64,000 bases of DNA from an uncultured Lachnospiraceae bacterium (lineage in GTDB: Bacteria; Bacillota; Clostridia; Lachnospirales; Lachnospiraceae). Positions 25,668-34,760 of the stretch are shown here, piece by piece. The stretch spans positions 1 to 64,000 of the forward strand of contig CAJUEY010000007.1 of the NCBI GenBank assembly GCA_910585825.1, given 5' to 3'. The notes beneath the pieces were generated by a model. It was not told the DNA's origin, searched no databases, and saw only the letters and a program-made list of their open reading frames with translations. Position 1 is the first letter of the stretch, and the number at the start of each line of letters is the position of its first letter. Made by a program: the position numbers and the translations under genes.

Positions 25668-26771
25668 ATGACAAAGAAACAGGGATTAAGAGCAGTATTG
25701 TTTTTTGTTGTGCTGTGTATGGCATTAGGCAGCGTGGTCCGTGTATTTGGCATTCCGTTGGAACGTCCTGTGTGGAATGTGACGCGTTTTAATGAATTTT
25801 ATGAGGAGCCGAGAAATACCTGGGACGGCGTGGTGCTCGGGACAAGTTGTATCGACAGAGGATGGGCGCCGCCCCTGGCATGGAATGAATATGGCATGAC
25901 GGTTTACAATATGGCGACAAATGGCCAGCCGATGATTTTAACCACAGGTCTTTTGGAAGAGATTCGTAAAACCCAGGATGTGAAGTTTGTGATTATAGAT
26001 ATCAGAGGGGTAAGGGTATCGTGTTTATCCGCGAAAGAATCACAGATTCGCCGGGTGACTGATGCCATGAAGTATTCCGTAAACAGACAGAAAACGGTAA
26101 AAGAGATGTTGGATTTTTACCGGGATTATTATGCCAGCGACGAGGTAAGGAACGCAATCGGCGACGAAAAAGCAGATCGGAAATGGGCGGAATTGGATGA
26201 GGCGTCTTTGTATGTTCCGTTTCTGAAATATCATTCCAGATGGGCGACGGGGCTGAATCAGACGGATTTTGTGAAACAGGTCAGTGATAAGAAGGGTGTG
26301 TTTGACAATGAACAGGGTCCGTTTAATGTAAGAGAAGTGAATAAACCGAAACTGCATTCAGATGGAACAGCGGAATTGTTGGACGCGCAAAAAGAGATTC
26401 TGGATGAGATTTTAGAATATGGAAAGGATACGGATCTGGAAATTTTATTTGTATCCATGCCTGTTTCCACCGGTAAAAAAAAGCAGATTGAGTTGAATTC
26501 CCTGGTTCGGTATTTGGAAGAAAAAGGAGCGACGGTCCTTAATTTTAATACAGAAGAAAAATACGAAGAAACAGGATTGGATTTTTCGACAGATTTTTAT
26601 AATAAGCATCATATGAATTCCCGGGGCGCTGCGAAATTTACAAGATATCTGGCAGGATATCTCAATGAAAACTATGATTTTGAAGACAAACGGGGCAGAG
26701 AAGAGTATCGGGACTGGGATGAGGCATATGAACGATATGTTAAGTTTTATGAAGAAGGCTGGGGATTATAG
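25668..26771 (+). CDS. membrane-anchored SGNH/DltD-like protein, copy 1
   Basis: About 367 residues: one N-terminal helix (about 8-28), then an extracytoplasmic SGNH-like domain. The nucleophile block is GTSC with S60, and the C-terminal D309...H315 block (STDFYNKHHMN) supplies the Asp-His pair. The organisation matches DltD and AlgJ/X-type acyltransferases that act outside the cell with an MBOAT. Start at the ATG 25668 with AAAGGAAAGG upstream; longer in-frame starts lie inside the MBOAT gene. It is a close paralog of the next gene. Confidence 0.8.
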   Translation: MTKKQGLRAVLFFVVLCMALGSVVRVFGIPLERPVWNVTRFNEFYEEPRNTWDGVVLGTSCIDRGWAPPLAWNEYGMTVYNMATNGQPMILTTGLLEEIRKTQDVKFVIIDIRGVRVSCLSAKESQIRRVTDAMKYSVNRQKTVKEMLDFYRDYYASDEVRNAIGDEKADRKWAELDEASLYVPFLKYHSRWATGLNQTDFVKQVSDKKGVFDNEQGPFNVREVNKPKLHSDGTAELLDAQKEILDEILEYGKDTDLEILFVSMPVSTGKKKQIELNSLVRYLEEKGATVLNFNTEEKYEETGLDFSTDFYNKHHMNSRGAAKFTRYLAGYLNENYDFEDKRGREEYRDWDEAYERYVKFYEEGWGL

Positions 26772-26825
26772 AAAGCGGCAGGGTGAGGAGTTCACATAAG
26801 GGAGATGGGAAGGGCAGTTATTGAT

Positions 26826-27917
26826 ATGACAAAACGGCAGGGATTCAGAGGAGTGTTGTTTTTTGTTGTGCTTGGCATCATATTAAGCAATGTGATCCGT
26901 ATATTCGGCATTCCGTTGGAACGTGATACATGGAATATGACACGGTTTAATGAATTTTATGAAGAACCGGAGAATACGTGGGATTGTGTGATCATTGGAA
27001 CAAGCTGTGTCGACAGGGGCTGGGCGCCGCCGTTGGCATGGAATGAGTATGGAATGACGGTTTATAATATGGCTACAGGCGCACAGCCGATCATTTTAGT
27101 GACAGGACTTTTGGAAGAGGTTCGCAAAACCCAGGATGTGCAGCTGGCAATTGTAGATGTCCGGGGAGCAAGACTGGAGGATTTGCATTTGCCGGAAGCG
27201 CGGATTCGCCGCGTAACCGATGCTATGAAGTATTCCGTAAACAGACAGAAAATGATAAAAAATGTTTTGGACTTTTCAAAGGATTTTTATACCCGTGAAG
27301 AAGTAAGAAATGTAAGGGGCGTTGAAAAAACAGGCACGGAATTGGACGAGGCATCTTTGTATTTTCCATTTCTGAAATATCATTCCAGATGGGAAACAGG
27401 GCTGGATCAGACAGATTTTGTGAAACAGGTCACGGATACAAAGGGTGTATTTGACTTTGATGAAAGGGCATTTCATGTAAAAGCCATGGAAAAACCGGAG
27501 TTGTACGCAGATGTGACGGAGGAATTATTAGACATTCAAAAGGAAGTTCTGGATGACATTTTAGAATATGGCGAGGATACGGATCTGGAAATTTTATTTA
27601 TATCCACGCCTGTTTTTGGGAAGAAAAAAGAGCAGATTGAGTTAAATAATATCATTCAGTATCTGGAGGAGAAAGGGACGGCAGTTCTTAATTTTAATAC
27701 AGAAGAAAAATACAAAGAAACAGGACTGGATTTTTCGACAGATTTTTATAATAAGTATCATTTGAATGCCCGGGGCGCTGCGAAATTTACAAGGTATCTG
27801 GCGGGATATCTCAATGAAAACTATGATTTTGAAGACAAACGGGGCAGGGAAGAGTATCGGGACTGGGATGAGGCATATGAACGATATGTAAAGTTTTATG
27901 AAGAAGGCTGGAAATAA
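26826..27917 (+). CDS. membrane-anchored SGNH/DltD-like protein, copy 2
   Basis: About 363 residues, very similar to copy 1 along its whole length, including the N-terminal helix, S60 in GTSC, and the STDFYNKYHLN block, which shows that the second of copy 1's two His residues is the conserved one. The last 40 residues are nearly identical in both copies, so this is a recent tandem duplication or a gene-converted pair. The middle (about 130-240) differs most, with a deletion around 160-170. It may use a different acceptor or act as a heteromeric partner. Start chosen by alignment with copy 1; an in-frame ATG at 26805 is possible. Confidence 0.8.
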   Translation: MTKRQGFRGVLFFVVLGIILSNVIRIFGIPLERDTWNMTRFNEFYEEPENTWDCVIIGTSCVDRGWAPPLAWNEYGMTVYNMATGAQPIILVTGLLEEVRKTQDVQLAIVDVRGARLEDLHLPEARIRRVTDAMKYSVNRQKMIKNVLDFSKDFYTREEVRNVRGVEKTGTELDEASLYFPFLKYHSRWETGLDQTDFVKQVTDTKGVFDFDERAFHVKAMEKPELYADVTEELLDIQKEVLDDILEYGEDTDLEILFISTPVFGKKKEQIELNNIIQYLEEKGTAVLNFNTEEKYKETGLDFSTDFYNKYHLNARGAAKFTRYLAGYLNENYDFEDKRGREEYRDWDEAYERYVKFYEEGWK

Positions 27918-27931
27918 ATGAAGGAGAATAC

Positions 27932-27960
27932 TTGACGCATAATTGCTAAGTAATTATAAT
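27932..27960 (+). promoter_or_regulatory. promoter directly at the brnT start codon
   Basis: TTGACG at 27932-27937 and TATAAT at 27955-27960 with a 17-base spacer. Only 6 bases separate the -10 box from the brnT ATG, so the transcript is predicted to be leaderless. Confidence 0.75.
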
Positions 27961-27966
27961 ATAATT

Positions 27967-28254
27967 ATGGAAGAACTAAAGTTTGAATGGGACGAAAATA
28001 AAAATTCCATAAATAAGAAAAAGCATAAGATATCTTTTGAGGAAGCGAAAACGGTATTTTATGATGCTGAGGCTATTGTAATTGATGATCCGGATCATTC
28101 TGAAGATGAGGACAGATTTCTCATATTGGGAATCAGCCAAAATATGAATTTGTTGGTGGTTTGTCATTGCTATCGGGAATTAGATACAACGATTCGCATT
28201 ATTTCTGCGAGAAAGGCAACTTCAACAGAGACAAAGCAATATCATGAATTTTAG
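27967..28254 (+). CDS. brnT: BrnT family ribonuclease toxin
   Basis: 95 residues. The N-terminal FEWDENKNSINKKKH block, the FEEAKTVF helix and the C-terminal RIISARKAT block are BrnT hallmarks. BrnT is an RNase that halts growth and is neutralised by BrnA. The ATG at 27967 has no ribosome site and lies at the expected transcription start, so the mRNA is probably leaderless. An upstream in-frame TTG at 27943 exists, but the family starts at this point. brnA follows 10 bases later. Confidence 0.9.
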   Translation: MEELKFEWDENKNSINKKKHKISFEEAKTVFYDAEAIVIDDPDHSEDEDRFLILGISQNMNLLVVCHCYRELDTTIRIISARKATSTETKQYHEF

Positions 28255-28264
28255 AGGTGAAATT

Positions 28265-28474
28265 ATGAGAGAAGAGTATGATTTTTCCAAAGGAAAAAAA
28301 AATCCATATATGAAGAAATCCAAAAAACAAATTACGATTAACATTGACAGCGATACGATTGACTATTTTAAATCGCAGTCAGAAAATTCTGGCATTCCAT
28401 ATCAGACATTAATCAATTTGTATTTGACAGATTGTGCAGTACAGAAGAAACAGCTGCAGGTGTCCTGGAAGTAA
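28265..28474 (+). CDS. brnA: BrnA-like antitoxin
   Basis: 69 residues with the ribbon-helix-helix layout: a charged N-terminus that binds the toxin, then KKQITINIDSDTIDYF and a GIPYQTLINLYL helix pair. BrnA binds BrnT and represses the shared promoter. AGAGGTG precedes this ATG; a longer in-frame start at 28244 overlaps brnT and is less likely. The module sits just before hisS and may have inserted there. Confidence 0.88.
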   Translation: MREEYDFSKGKKNPYMKKSKKQITINIDSDTIDYFKSQSENSGIPYQTLINLYLTDCAVQKKQLQVSWK

Positions 28475-28496
28475 AACATAAGTAGGAGGAATTACA

Positions 28497-29756
28497 ATGC
28501 CATTAGTAAAAAAACCGGTGACCGGCATGAAAGATATTTTACCGGAGGAAATGCAGATTCGGGATTACGTGATTAACGTGATCAAAGAGACATACCGAAG
28601 TTTTGGCTTTACGCCGATTGACACTCCCTGCATGGAAAACATTGCCAACCTGTGCAGCAAACAGGGGGGAGAAAATGAGAAACTGATTTTTAAAGTGTTA
28701 AAAAGAGGAGAAAAATTAAAACTGGAAGAGGCCAAGAGCGAGGCGGATCTTACCGATATGGGACTTCGATACGATCTGACGCTCCCTCTGGCCAGGTTTT
28801 ATTCCAACAACGCCAACAATCTCCCGTCGCCGTTTAAAGCGCTGCAGATCGGAAGTGTGTGGCGGGCGGACAGGCCTCAGAGAGGGCGTTACCGCCAGTT
28901 TACCCAGTGCGACATTGATATTTTGGGGGAGCCGTCCAATCTGGCGGAGATTGAGCTGATTCTGGCGACCACCACAACCCTTGGCAAATTAGGCTTTTCC
29001 AATTTTGAAATCCGGATCAATGAACGGGAAATTTTAAAAGCGATGGCAGCCTACAGCGGATTCCCGGAAGACGATTATGAGAGCATCTTTATCACGCTGG
29101 ACAAAATGGACAAAATCGGTCTGGAAGGCGTTGCGGAGGAATTAGAGAAAAATGGTTTTGAAAAAGAATCCGTTGAAACATATTTAAACTTATTTGCCAA
29201 AACAGAAGGGACAGAAGACGGCCGGGAGGCAATTGCCCTTTTGGCAGAAGAGCTGGGCAGCTTTCTGCCAGAAGAGATCCGGAAGAATCTGACCATGATC
29301 ATAGACAGTGTCGAGCAGACAAAGACAGCGGATTTTAAAATGGTATTCGATCCCACGCTGGTTCGGGGCATGGGCTATTACACAGGGACCATTTTTGAAA
29401 TTGCCATACCGGAATTCGGCGGCAGCTGCGGAGGCGGCGGACGATACGACAAAATGATCGGCAATTTTACCGGGAATCCGGTTCCCGCCTGCGGATTTTC
29501 CATCGGTTTTGAACGGATTATTCTGCTGCTTTTGGAACAGGGCTTTCAAATTCCCACACAGCCGAAAAAAACGGCTTATTTAATCGAGAAAAAATATCCG
29601 GCGGATAAGCTCTGCGAAGTAATCGAAAAGGCGCAGAAGGCCAGAGAAAGCGGCCGGCAGGTTCTGATTGTCCGGATGAATAAAAACAAAAAGTTCCAGA
29701 AAGAAAAACTGGCTGCAGAAGGTTATGAGGAATTTGAAGAGTTTTTCTGCAGATAA
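28497..29756 (+). CDS. hisS: histidyl-tRNA synthetase
   Basis: A 419-residue class II synthetase. Motif 2 (VWRADRPQRGRYRQFTQCDIDI), the Tyr/Gly-rich histidine site (GMGYYTGTIFE) and the GGGGRYDKMIG loop before motif 3 (FSIGFERI) are visible, and a C-terminal anticodon-binding domain follows from about 335. Ribosome site AGGAGG is 7 bases from the ATG. It forms an operon with aspS, as in many Firmicutes. No T-box is seen immediately upstream; the BrnTA module occupies that place. Confidence 0.96.
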   Translation: MPLVKKPVTGMKDILPEEMQIRDYVINVIKETYRSFGFTPIDTPCMENIANLCSKQGGENEKLIFKVLKRGEKLKLEEAKSEADLTDMGLRYDLTLPLARFYSNNANNLPSPFKALQIGSVWRADRPQRGRYRQFTQCDIDILGEPSNLAEIELILATTTTLGKLGFSNFEIRINEREILKAMAAYSGFPEDDYESIFITLDKMDKIGLEGVAEELEKNGFEKESVETYLNLFAKTEGTEDGREAIALLAEELGSFLPEEIRKNLTMIIDSVEQTKTADFKMVFDPTLVRGMGYYTGTIFEIAIPEFGGSCGGGGRYDKMIGNFTGNPVPACGFSIGFERIILLLLEQGFQIPTQPKKTAYLIEKKYPADKLCEVIEKAQKARESGRQVLIVRMNKNKKFQKEKLAAEGYEEFEEFFCR

Positions 29757-29780
29757 CCGGTGATAAACGGGAGGTAAAAT

Positions 29781-31565
29781 ATGGCAGAATCCATGCAGGG
29801 ACTGAAACGGTCCCACAGATGTACAGAAGTATCCAATAAAAATATCGGCGAGACCGTTACCGTTATGGGCTGGGCGCAGAAAAGGCGGAATCTGGGAGCA
29901 TTAATTTTTGTAGATTTAAGAGATCGTTCCGGTCTACTCCAGATTATGTTTGATGAAAACAGCGTAGGAAGCGCAGGCTTTGAAAAAGCGGGCGCCATAA
30001 GAAATGAATTTGTAATTGCGGTCACGGGAAAAATACAGAAACGTACCGCTGCCGTAAATGAGAATTTAAAAACAGGAGATATTGAACTGGTTGCGGAGGA
30101 TATCCGCATATTATCCGAATCCGAGACGCCGCCGTTTCCCATTGAAGAAAACAGCCAGACCAAAGACGAGATGCGGTTGAAATACCGTTATCTGGATTTG
30201 AGAAGGCCGGATATCCAGAGAAATATGATGCTGAGGAGCAAAGTAATCTATCTGATGCGTGAATTTATGGCAAAGGAAGGGTTTTTGGAGATTGAAACGC
30301 CGATTCTCTGCAAATCCACACCGGAAGGAGCTAGGGACTATCTGGTTCCCAGCCGCATTCATCCGGGGAATTTTTATGCGCTGCCTCAGTCGCCGCAGAT
30401 TTATAAACAGCTTTTGATGTGTTCCGGCTATGACCGCTATTTTCAGATTGCCAAATGTTTCAGAGATGAGGACCTTCGGGCAGACCGTCAGCCGGAGTTT
30501 ACCCAGGCGGATATGGAATTGTCCTTTGTGGATGTGGATGATGTGATTGATGTCAATGAACGTCTGCTGCAGTATGTATTTAAAGAGGCAATCGGCGTGG
30601 ATATTCAGATTCCCCTTCCGCGGATGCCCTGGCAGGAGGCCATGGACCGTTTCGGTTCCGACAAACCGGATACCCGTTTCGGCATGGAATTAAAAGACGT
30701 TTCGGAAGTGGTGAAAAACTGCGGATTCGGCGTGTTTACGGGAGCGTTGGAAAACGGAGGCTCTGTTCGGGGCATTAACGTCAGCGGACAGGGGAGTATG
30801 CCCAGAAAGAAAATTGACAAGCTGGTGGAATTTGCAAAAGGCTATGGAGCCAAAGGGCTCGCTTATCTTGTGATCAATGCAGACGGCGGTTTTAAATCTT
30901 CGTTTGCGAAGTTTATGACAGAGGAAGAGCTGTCAGCGTTGGTTTCTGCCATGGAAGGAAAACCTGGAGACCTGCTTTTATTTGCGGCGGATAAAAATAA
31001 AATTGTATGGAATGTGCTTGGAGCGCTGCGTCTGGAAATGGCAAAGGAATTGGATTTACTTGAGCCGAATCAGTATCATTTCTTATGGGTGACTGATTTT
31101 CCGCTGTTAGAGTGGTCAGAGGAAGAGAACCGCTATATGGCTATGCATCATCCTTTTACGATGCCGGTAGAGGAAGATTGGGAAAATGTAGATACAGATC
31201 CCGGCGCAGTCCGGGCGAAAGCATACGATATTGTGTTAAACGGCACGGAACTGGGAGGCGGATCTGTCCGTATCCATCAGAATGATATTCAGGAGAAGAT
31301 GTTTGAGGTGTTAGGTTTCACAAAGGAAAGCGCCCATGAGCAGTTTGGATTCCTGTTGGATGCATTTCAGTATGGAGTGCCGCCTCATGCAGGACTTGCT
31401 TACGGCGTCGATCGTATGGTCATGCATATGGTGCATGCAGACTCCATCCGTGACGTAATCGCGTTCCCGAAAGTAAAAGACGCATCCTGTCTGATGACAG
31501 AGGCGCCGGGAGCGGTGGATGAAAAGCAGCTTGCAGAATTGAGTTTACAGATAGTCGAAGAATAA
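29781..31565 (+). CDS. aspS: aspartyl-tRNA synthetase
   Basis: 594 residues, bacterial type. The OB-fold anticodon-binding domain (about 15-110) precedes the class II core, with FRDEDLRADRQPEFTQ as motif 2, and the bacterial GAD insertion is at about 290-420. Motif 3 is GLAYGVDRMVMH. Whether it discriminates tRNA-Asp or also charges tRNA-Asn cannot be decided without gatCAB information. It starts 24 bases after hisS. A terminator follows. Confidence 0.96.
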   Translation: MAESMQGLKRSHRCTEVSNKNIGETVTVMGWAQKRRNLGALIFVDLRDRSGLLQIMFDENSVGSAGFEKAGAIRNEFVIAVTGKIQKRTAAVNENLKTGDIELVAEDIRILSESETPPFPIEENSQTKDEMRLKYRYLDLRRPDIQRNMMLRSKVIYLMREFMAKEGFLEIETPILCKSTPEGARDYLVPSRIHPGNFYALPQSPQIYKQLLMCSGYDRYFQIAKCFRDEDLRADRQPEFTQADMELSFVDVDDVIDVNERLLQYVFKEAIGVDIQIPLPRMPWQEAMDRFGSDKPDTRFGMELKDVSEVVKNCGFGVFTGALENGGSVRGINVSGQGSMPRKKIDKLVEFAKGYGAKGLAYLVINADGGFKSSFAKFMTEEELSALVSAMEGKPGDLLLFAADKNKIVWNVLGALRLEMAKELDLLEPNQYHFLWVTDFPLLEWSEEENRYMAMHHPFTMPVEEDWENVDTDPGAVRAKAYDIVLNGTELGGGSVRIHQNDIQEKMFEVLGFTKESAHEQFGFLLDAFQYGVPPHAGLAYGVDRMVMHMVHADSIRDVIAFPKVKDASCLMTEAPGAVDEKQLAELSLQIVEE

Positions 31566-31580
31566 CGTGTAAATCGAATA

Positions 31581-31628
31581 AAGAAATAAGCATTCTGTTT
31601 TTATAGCTTGAATACTTATTTCTTTTTT
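31581..31628 (+). terminator. terminator after aspS
   Basis: AAGAAATAAG (31581-31590) pairs with CTTATTTCTT (31615-31624), followed by T-rich sequence. Confidence 0.7.
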
Positions 31629-31700
31629 CTATCCTTTGTATAGCACATAAAAAAATCATCCGCATACAATAATAAGAAAATAATTGTAGGAGCAAAAGCT

Positions 31701-32501
31701 TTGGCAGTCATTGTAATAGATGCCGGACACGGCGGTTTCGATAATGGCGCAATGTATCAGGGAAGAAAAGAAAAAGATGATAATTTAGACCTGGCATTGG
31801 CGGTAGGAAAAATTTTAGAACAGCAGGGATATTATGTAATATACACAAGAACGACGGATATATATCAGTCTCCTTACGAAAAAGCCCAGATCGGAAATGA
31901 AGCGGGCGCAGATTATTTTATTTCATTTCACCGGAATTCCGGAGAGAATGACAACACTTATAACGGCGTTCAGACATTGATCTACGGAGGAGACGAACGA
32001 GCGGAGCGTTTAGCAGAAAATATCAATGAAGAACTGGAAAAAGTCGGTTTTGCAAATCTGGGTATTGAGGAAAGAACAGGTCTGGTTGTTCTGAGGAGAA
32101 CAGAGATGCCGGCAGTGCTGATTGAAACGGGATTTATAAATAATGATCGCGACAACGAAATTTTTGACAGTAATTTCAATGAAGTGGCCAGTGCAATTGC
32201 GATGGGAATTGAACGGGCGGTTCCGTTAGAAACAAATGTCACAGATCAGAGTACAAAAGAAAGAAACGAAGATAACAATTTGGTATTTGGCATAGAAGTG
32301 GGCAGGTTTGAATACCGGACAACAGCCAATTTTATGGCAGAACAATTGGCGGATCAGGGATTTGACAGTTATGTTTTTGAAGAGGATCAGATTCTTCATG
32401 TAGTAGCGGGAAAAGAAAGCTCCCTGGAGAATGTGCTGAAGCTTCAAAAAGAGCTTCGAAATCTGGGCTATGTGACAATGGTAGTATCTGCGATGATGTA
32501 A
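31701..32501 (+). CDS. N-acetylmuramoyl-L-alanine amidase with SPOR domain, CwlC-like
   Basis: 266 residues. Amidase_3 fold: DAGHGGFDNGA (zinc His), KEKDDNLDL (zinc Glu), FISFHRNSG (zinc His) and the catalytic Glu in IETGFINND. The C-terminus (about 190-266) is a SPOR-like peptidoglycan-binding domain. There is no signal peptide. In Bacillus, CwlC has this layout and lyses the mother cell late in sporulation, which is the likely role here. The start codon is TTG at 31701 with GTAGGAG 8 bases upstream. It stands alone between two terminators or gaps. Confidence 0.88.
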   Translation: MAVIVIDAGHGGFDNGAMYQGRKEKDDNLDLALAVGKILEQQGYYVIYTRTTDIYQSPYEKAQIGNEAGADYFISFHRNSGENDNTYNGVQTLIYGGDERAERLAENINEELEKVGFANLGIEERTGLVVLRRTEMPAVLIETGFINNDRDNEIFDSNFNEVASAIAMGIERAVPLETNVTDQSTKERNEDNNLVFGIEVGRFEYRTTANFMAEQLADQGFDSYVFEEDQILHVVAGKESSLENVLKLQKELRNLGYVTMVVSAMM

Positions 32502-32596
32502 TGTTTTAATCTGCTCTTAATCTTTCTGCTGTAAAATGAAAAAATAAATATAATGGAGATACTTTAGAGAAGTTTTCATTTACAGCAGGAGGGTAT

Positions 32597-33271
32597 ATGC
32601 GGTTATTGGTAGTTGAAGATGAAAAGGACATGAATCGGATTCTTGTGAAAGAACTGGAATCGGAAGGCTATCTGGTGGATAGCTGCTATGATGGAGAGAG
32701 CGCTTTTGATTATCTGTGTATGGCGGAGTATGACGGAGCGATTTTAGATATTATGATACCGGGAATGGATGGATTTGCGATTGTAAAGAAGATACGCAGC
32801 AAGGGAATTTCGACGCCGATTTTATTTTTAAGTGCAAAAAGCGACGTCAATGATATTGTCCTGGGGCTTGATCTGGGAGCTGATGATTATATGGTGAAAC
32901 CCTTTAAATTTAAAGAGCTTTTGGCCAGAATCCGTATGATTATCCGAAAGAAAGCCGATGTTCATGAAAATATCTACCGGTGCGGCAGTCTGGTGGTAGA
33001 CTGCAATGACTGCACGGTGAAAAGAGAGGGAAAATCAATCGAACTTTCACCAAAGGAATATTCTGTATTGCTTTATTTGATCCGAAATCAGAATATAGTA
33101 GTGACCAGAGAGCAGATTGAAACAAATATATGGGATTTTGAACGGGACAGCACATCGAATTTGATTGATGTCTATATTCGTTACCTGAGGAAAAAAATTG
33201 ACGATGGTTTTGAATTTAAGATGATTCAGACAATCCGAGGGGTGGGGTATATATTAAAAGGAAACGGTTGA
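32597..33271 (+). CDS. OmpR/PhoB-family response regulator
   Basis: 224 residues. The receiver domain has D51 as the phospho-acceptor (GAILDIMIPGMDG) and Lys in DYMVKPF. The DNA-binding winged helix runs from about 125 to 224 (LSPKEYSVLLYLI, IDVYIRYLRKKID). Ribosome site AGGAGGG. The gene overlaps the histidine kinase by 4 bases (TTGA). The regulon is unknown; the sulfotransferase locus lies directly downstream and is a candidate target, but nothing in the sequence proves it. Confidence 0.94.
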   Translation: MRLLVVEDEKDMNRILVKELESEGYLVDSCYDGESAFDYLCMAEYDGAILDIMIPGMDGFAIVKKIRSKGISTPILFLSAKSDVNDIVLGLDLGADDYMVKPFKFKELLARIRMIIRKKADVHENIYRCGSLVVDCNDCTVKREGKSIELSPKEYSVLLYLIRNQNIVVTREQIETNIWDFERDSTSNLIDVYIRYLRKKIDDGFEFKMIQTIRGVGYILKGNG

Positions 33272-34626
33272 AACAGGGTTCGATTATTCACTATATTGTA
33301 GTTATTCCTGCGATTGGTTTGATTACAATGGCAATTATCATTTTAGTAGTGATCCGGCTTTTATCGAATGCAGCGATTGATTCCGAAATCAAACGGAGTT
33401 TGGTAAGGAACATAAGGTTAAACCAGCACAATGTTTCGGTGGAAAGCGGAGAGCTGGAGATTTCAGAGGATTTTTATGAGCAAAGTGATTCCATTTATTT
33501 TTTAATTTTAAGCTTGGACGGACAAGTCTTAAGAGGTAAATATCCCGATGAAATAGCCGAGGAGTTGGCGGAATATCAGGTTGATACTGCCTTAAGCCAC
33601 AGTATTGTTCTGAACGGTATGAAATATTATATCAGAGACAGCAGAGTCGGAAAATATAAGGGCAAGGAAATTTTTTTGCGAGGCATAATCAAAAAATCAG
33701 ATGCTGACAGTTTTTACCGCAGCATTGAGATCATCGCTTATATTAGTATGTCATGCGTATTGTTTCTTATGTTTATCTGTGAAATGATTCTGGCAAAGCG
33801 GATTTCAAAGGAATTAAAAAATATGTGCAATACGGCGGAAAGTATTGGTTCTAATCTGGATTTGTCTCAGAGAATGGAATGTGAAGACCAGCTTTATGAA
33901 ATTGCAACTTTAGCGCAGGCCAATAACCGTATGCTGGATCAGATGGAAGAGATGCTTAAGCTTCAGGAGCAGTTTACATCGGATGTTGCTCATGAGCTGC
34001 GGACTCCGGTTGCAGTTGTACTTGCGCAGTGTGAGTATGTAACAGGAAAGAAATTAAGCGAGGCGGAAACACAGGAATTTATTGAAGTGGTCTATCGGCA
34101 GTCCGGCAAAATGGACATGCTGATTGTACAATTGCTGAAACTTTCCCGATTAGATCAGGATCGCATGAAACTGCAGTATGAAACGTTAGACCTGGTGGAA
34201 ATCGTGCAGTCTGTTTGTGAGGAACAGCAGGACAAAGCGGTAGATAAAGTGACAATAAACCTTAATTTAAAAGAGGTATTTTCCAGAGGAGATATTAATC
34301 TGATCTCTATTGTTATTTTGAATCTGCTTACAAATGCAGTAAAATTCAGCAATCCAGGCGGACAAATAGATGTTTCTACAGGAGAAGAAGGCGAGTGGGT
34401 ATATATTTCGGTAAGAGATTACGGAATCGGTATCGATCCGGAGGATCTTGATCATATATTCCGGCGCTTTTATAAATGTGATAAATCCAGAAATGCAGAA
34501 GGATTTGGTCTTGGACTTCCCCTTTCAGAAAAAATTGCAGTAAAGCACGGTGGAAAAATTACAGTTTCAAGTAAAAAAGAAAAAGGCAGTAAATTTACGC
34601 TATATCTGCCAAATGTTCAGCCCTGA
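33268..34626 (+). CDS. sensor histidine kinase
   Basis: 452 residues. Membrane helices at about 9-31 and 155-178 enclose a roughly 120-residue extracytoplasmic sensor of unknown ligand. A short HAMP-like linker follows, then HisKA with H242 (SDVAHELRTPVAV) and an HATPase domain (NLLTNAVKF, RDYGIGIDPEDL, GFGLGLPL). The start is TTG at 33268, overlapping the regulator's stop, so the pair is co-translated. Its stop lies within the downstream terminator stem. Confidence 0.94.
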   Translation: MKQGSIIHYIVVIPAIGLITMAIIILVVIRLLSNAAIDSEIKRSLVRNIRLNQHNVSVESGELEISEDFYEQSDSIYFLILSLDGQVLRGKYPDEIAEELAEYQVDTALSHSIVLNGMKYYIRDSRVGKYKGKEIFLRGIIKKSDADSFYRSIEIIAYISMSCVLFLMFICEMILAKRISKELKNMCNTAESIGSNLDLSQRMECEDQLYEIATLAQANNRMLDQMEEMLKLQEQFTSDVAHELRTPVAVVLAQCEYVTGKKLSEAETQEFIEVVYRQSGKMDMLIVQLLKLSRLDQDRMKLQYETLDLVEIVQSVCEEQQDKAVDKVTINLNLKEVFSRGDINLISIVILNLLTNAVKFSNPGGQIDVSTGEEGEWVYISVRDYGIGIDPEDLDHIFRRFYKCDKSRNAEGFGLGLPLSEKIAVKHGGKITVSSKKEKGSKFTLYLPNVQP

Positions 34627-34653
34627 AATATACTTTCGGGGCTGATGATTTTT
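34618..34653 (+). terminator. terminator of the two-component operon
   Basis: CAGCCCTGAAA (34618-34628) pairs with TTTCGGGGCTG (34634-34644), an 11-bp stem with G-T pairs, then a T-rich run. Its 5' arm overlaps the kinase stop codon. Confidence 0.7.
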
Positions 34654-34760
34654 AGGGGCTTTAATAGCGCTTTAATATTCCTCATTTAATATATCAGATA
34701 TCATTAGAAATTTGTTTTCATTTATTTTTGAAAGATACAGATAAATTAGGAGGATATGAA

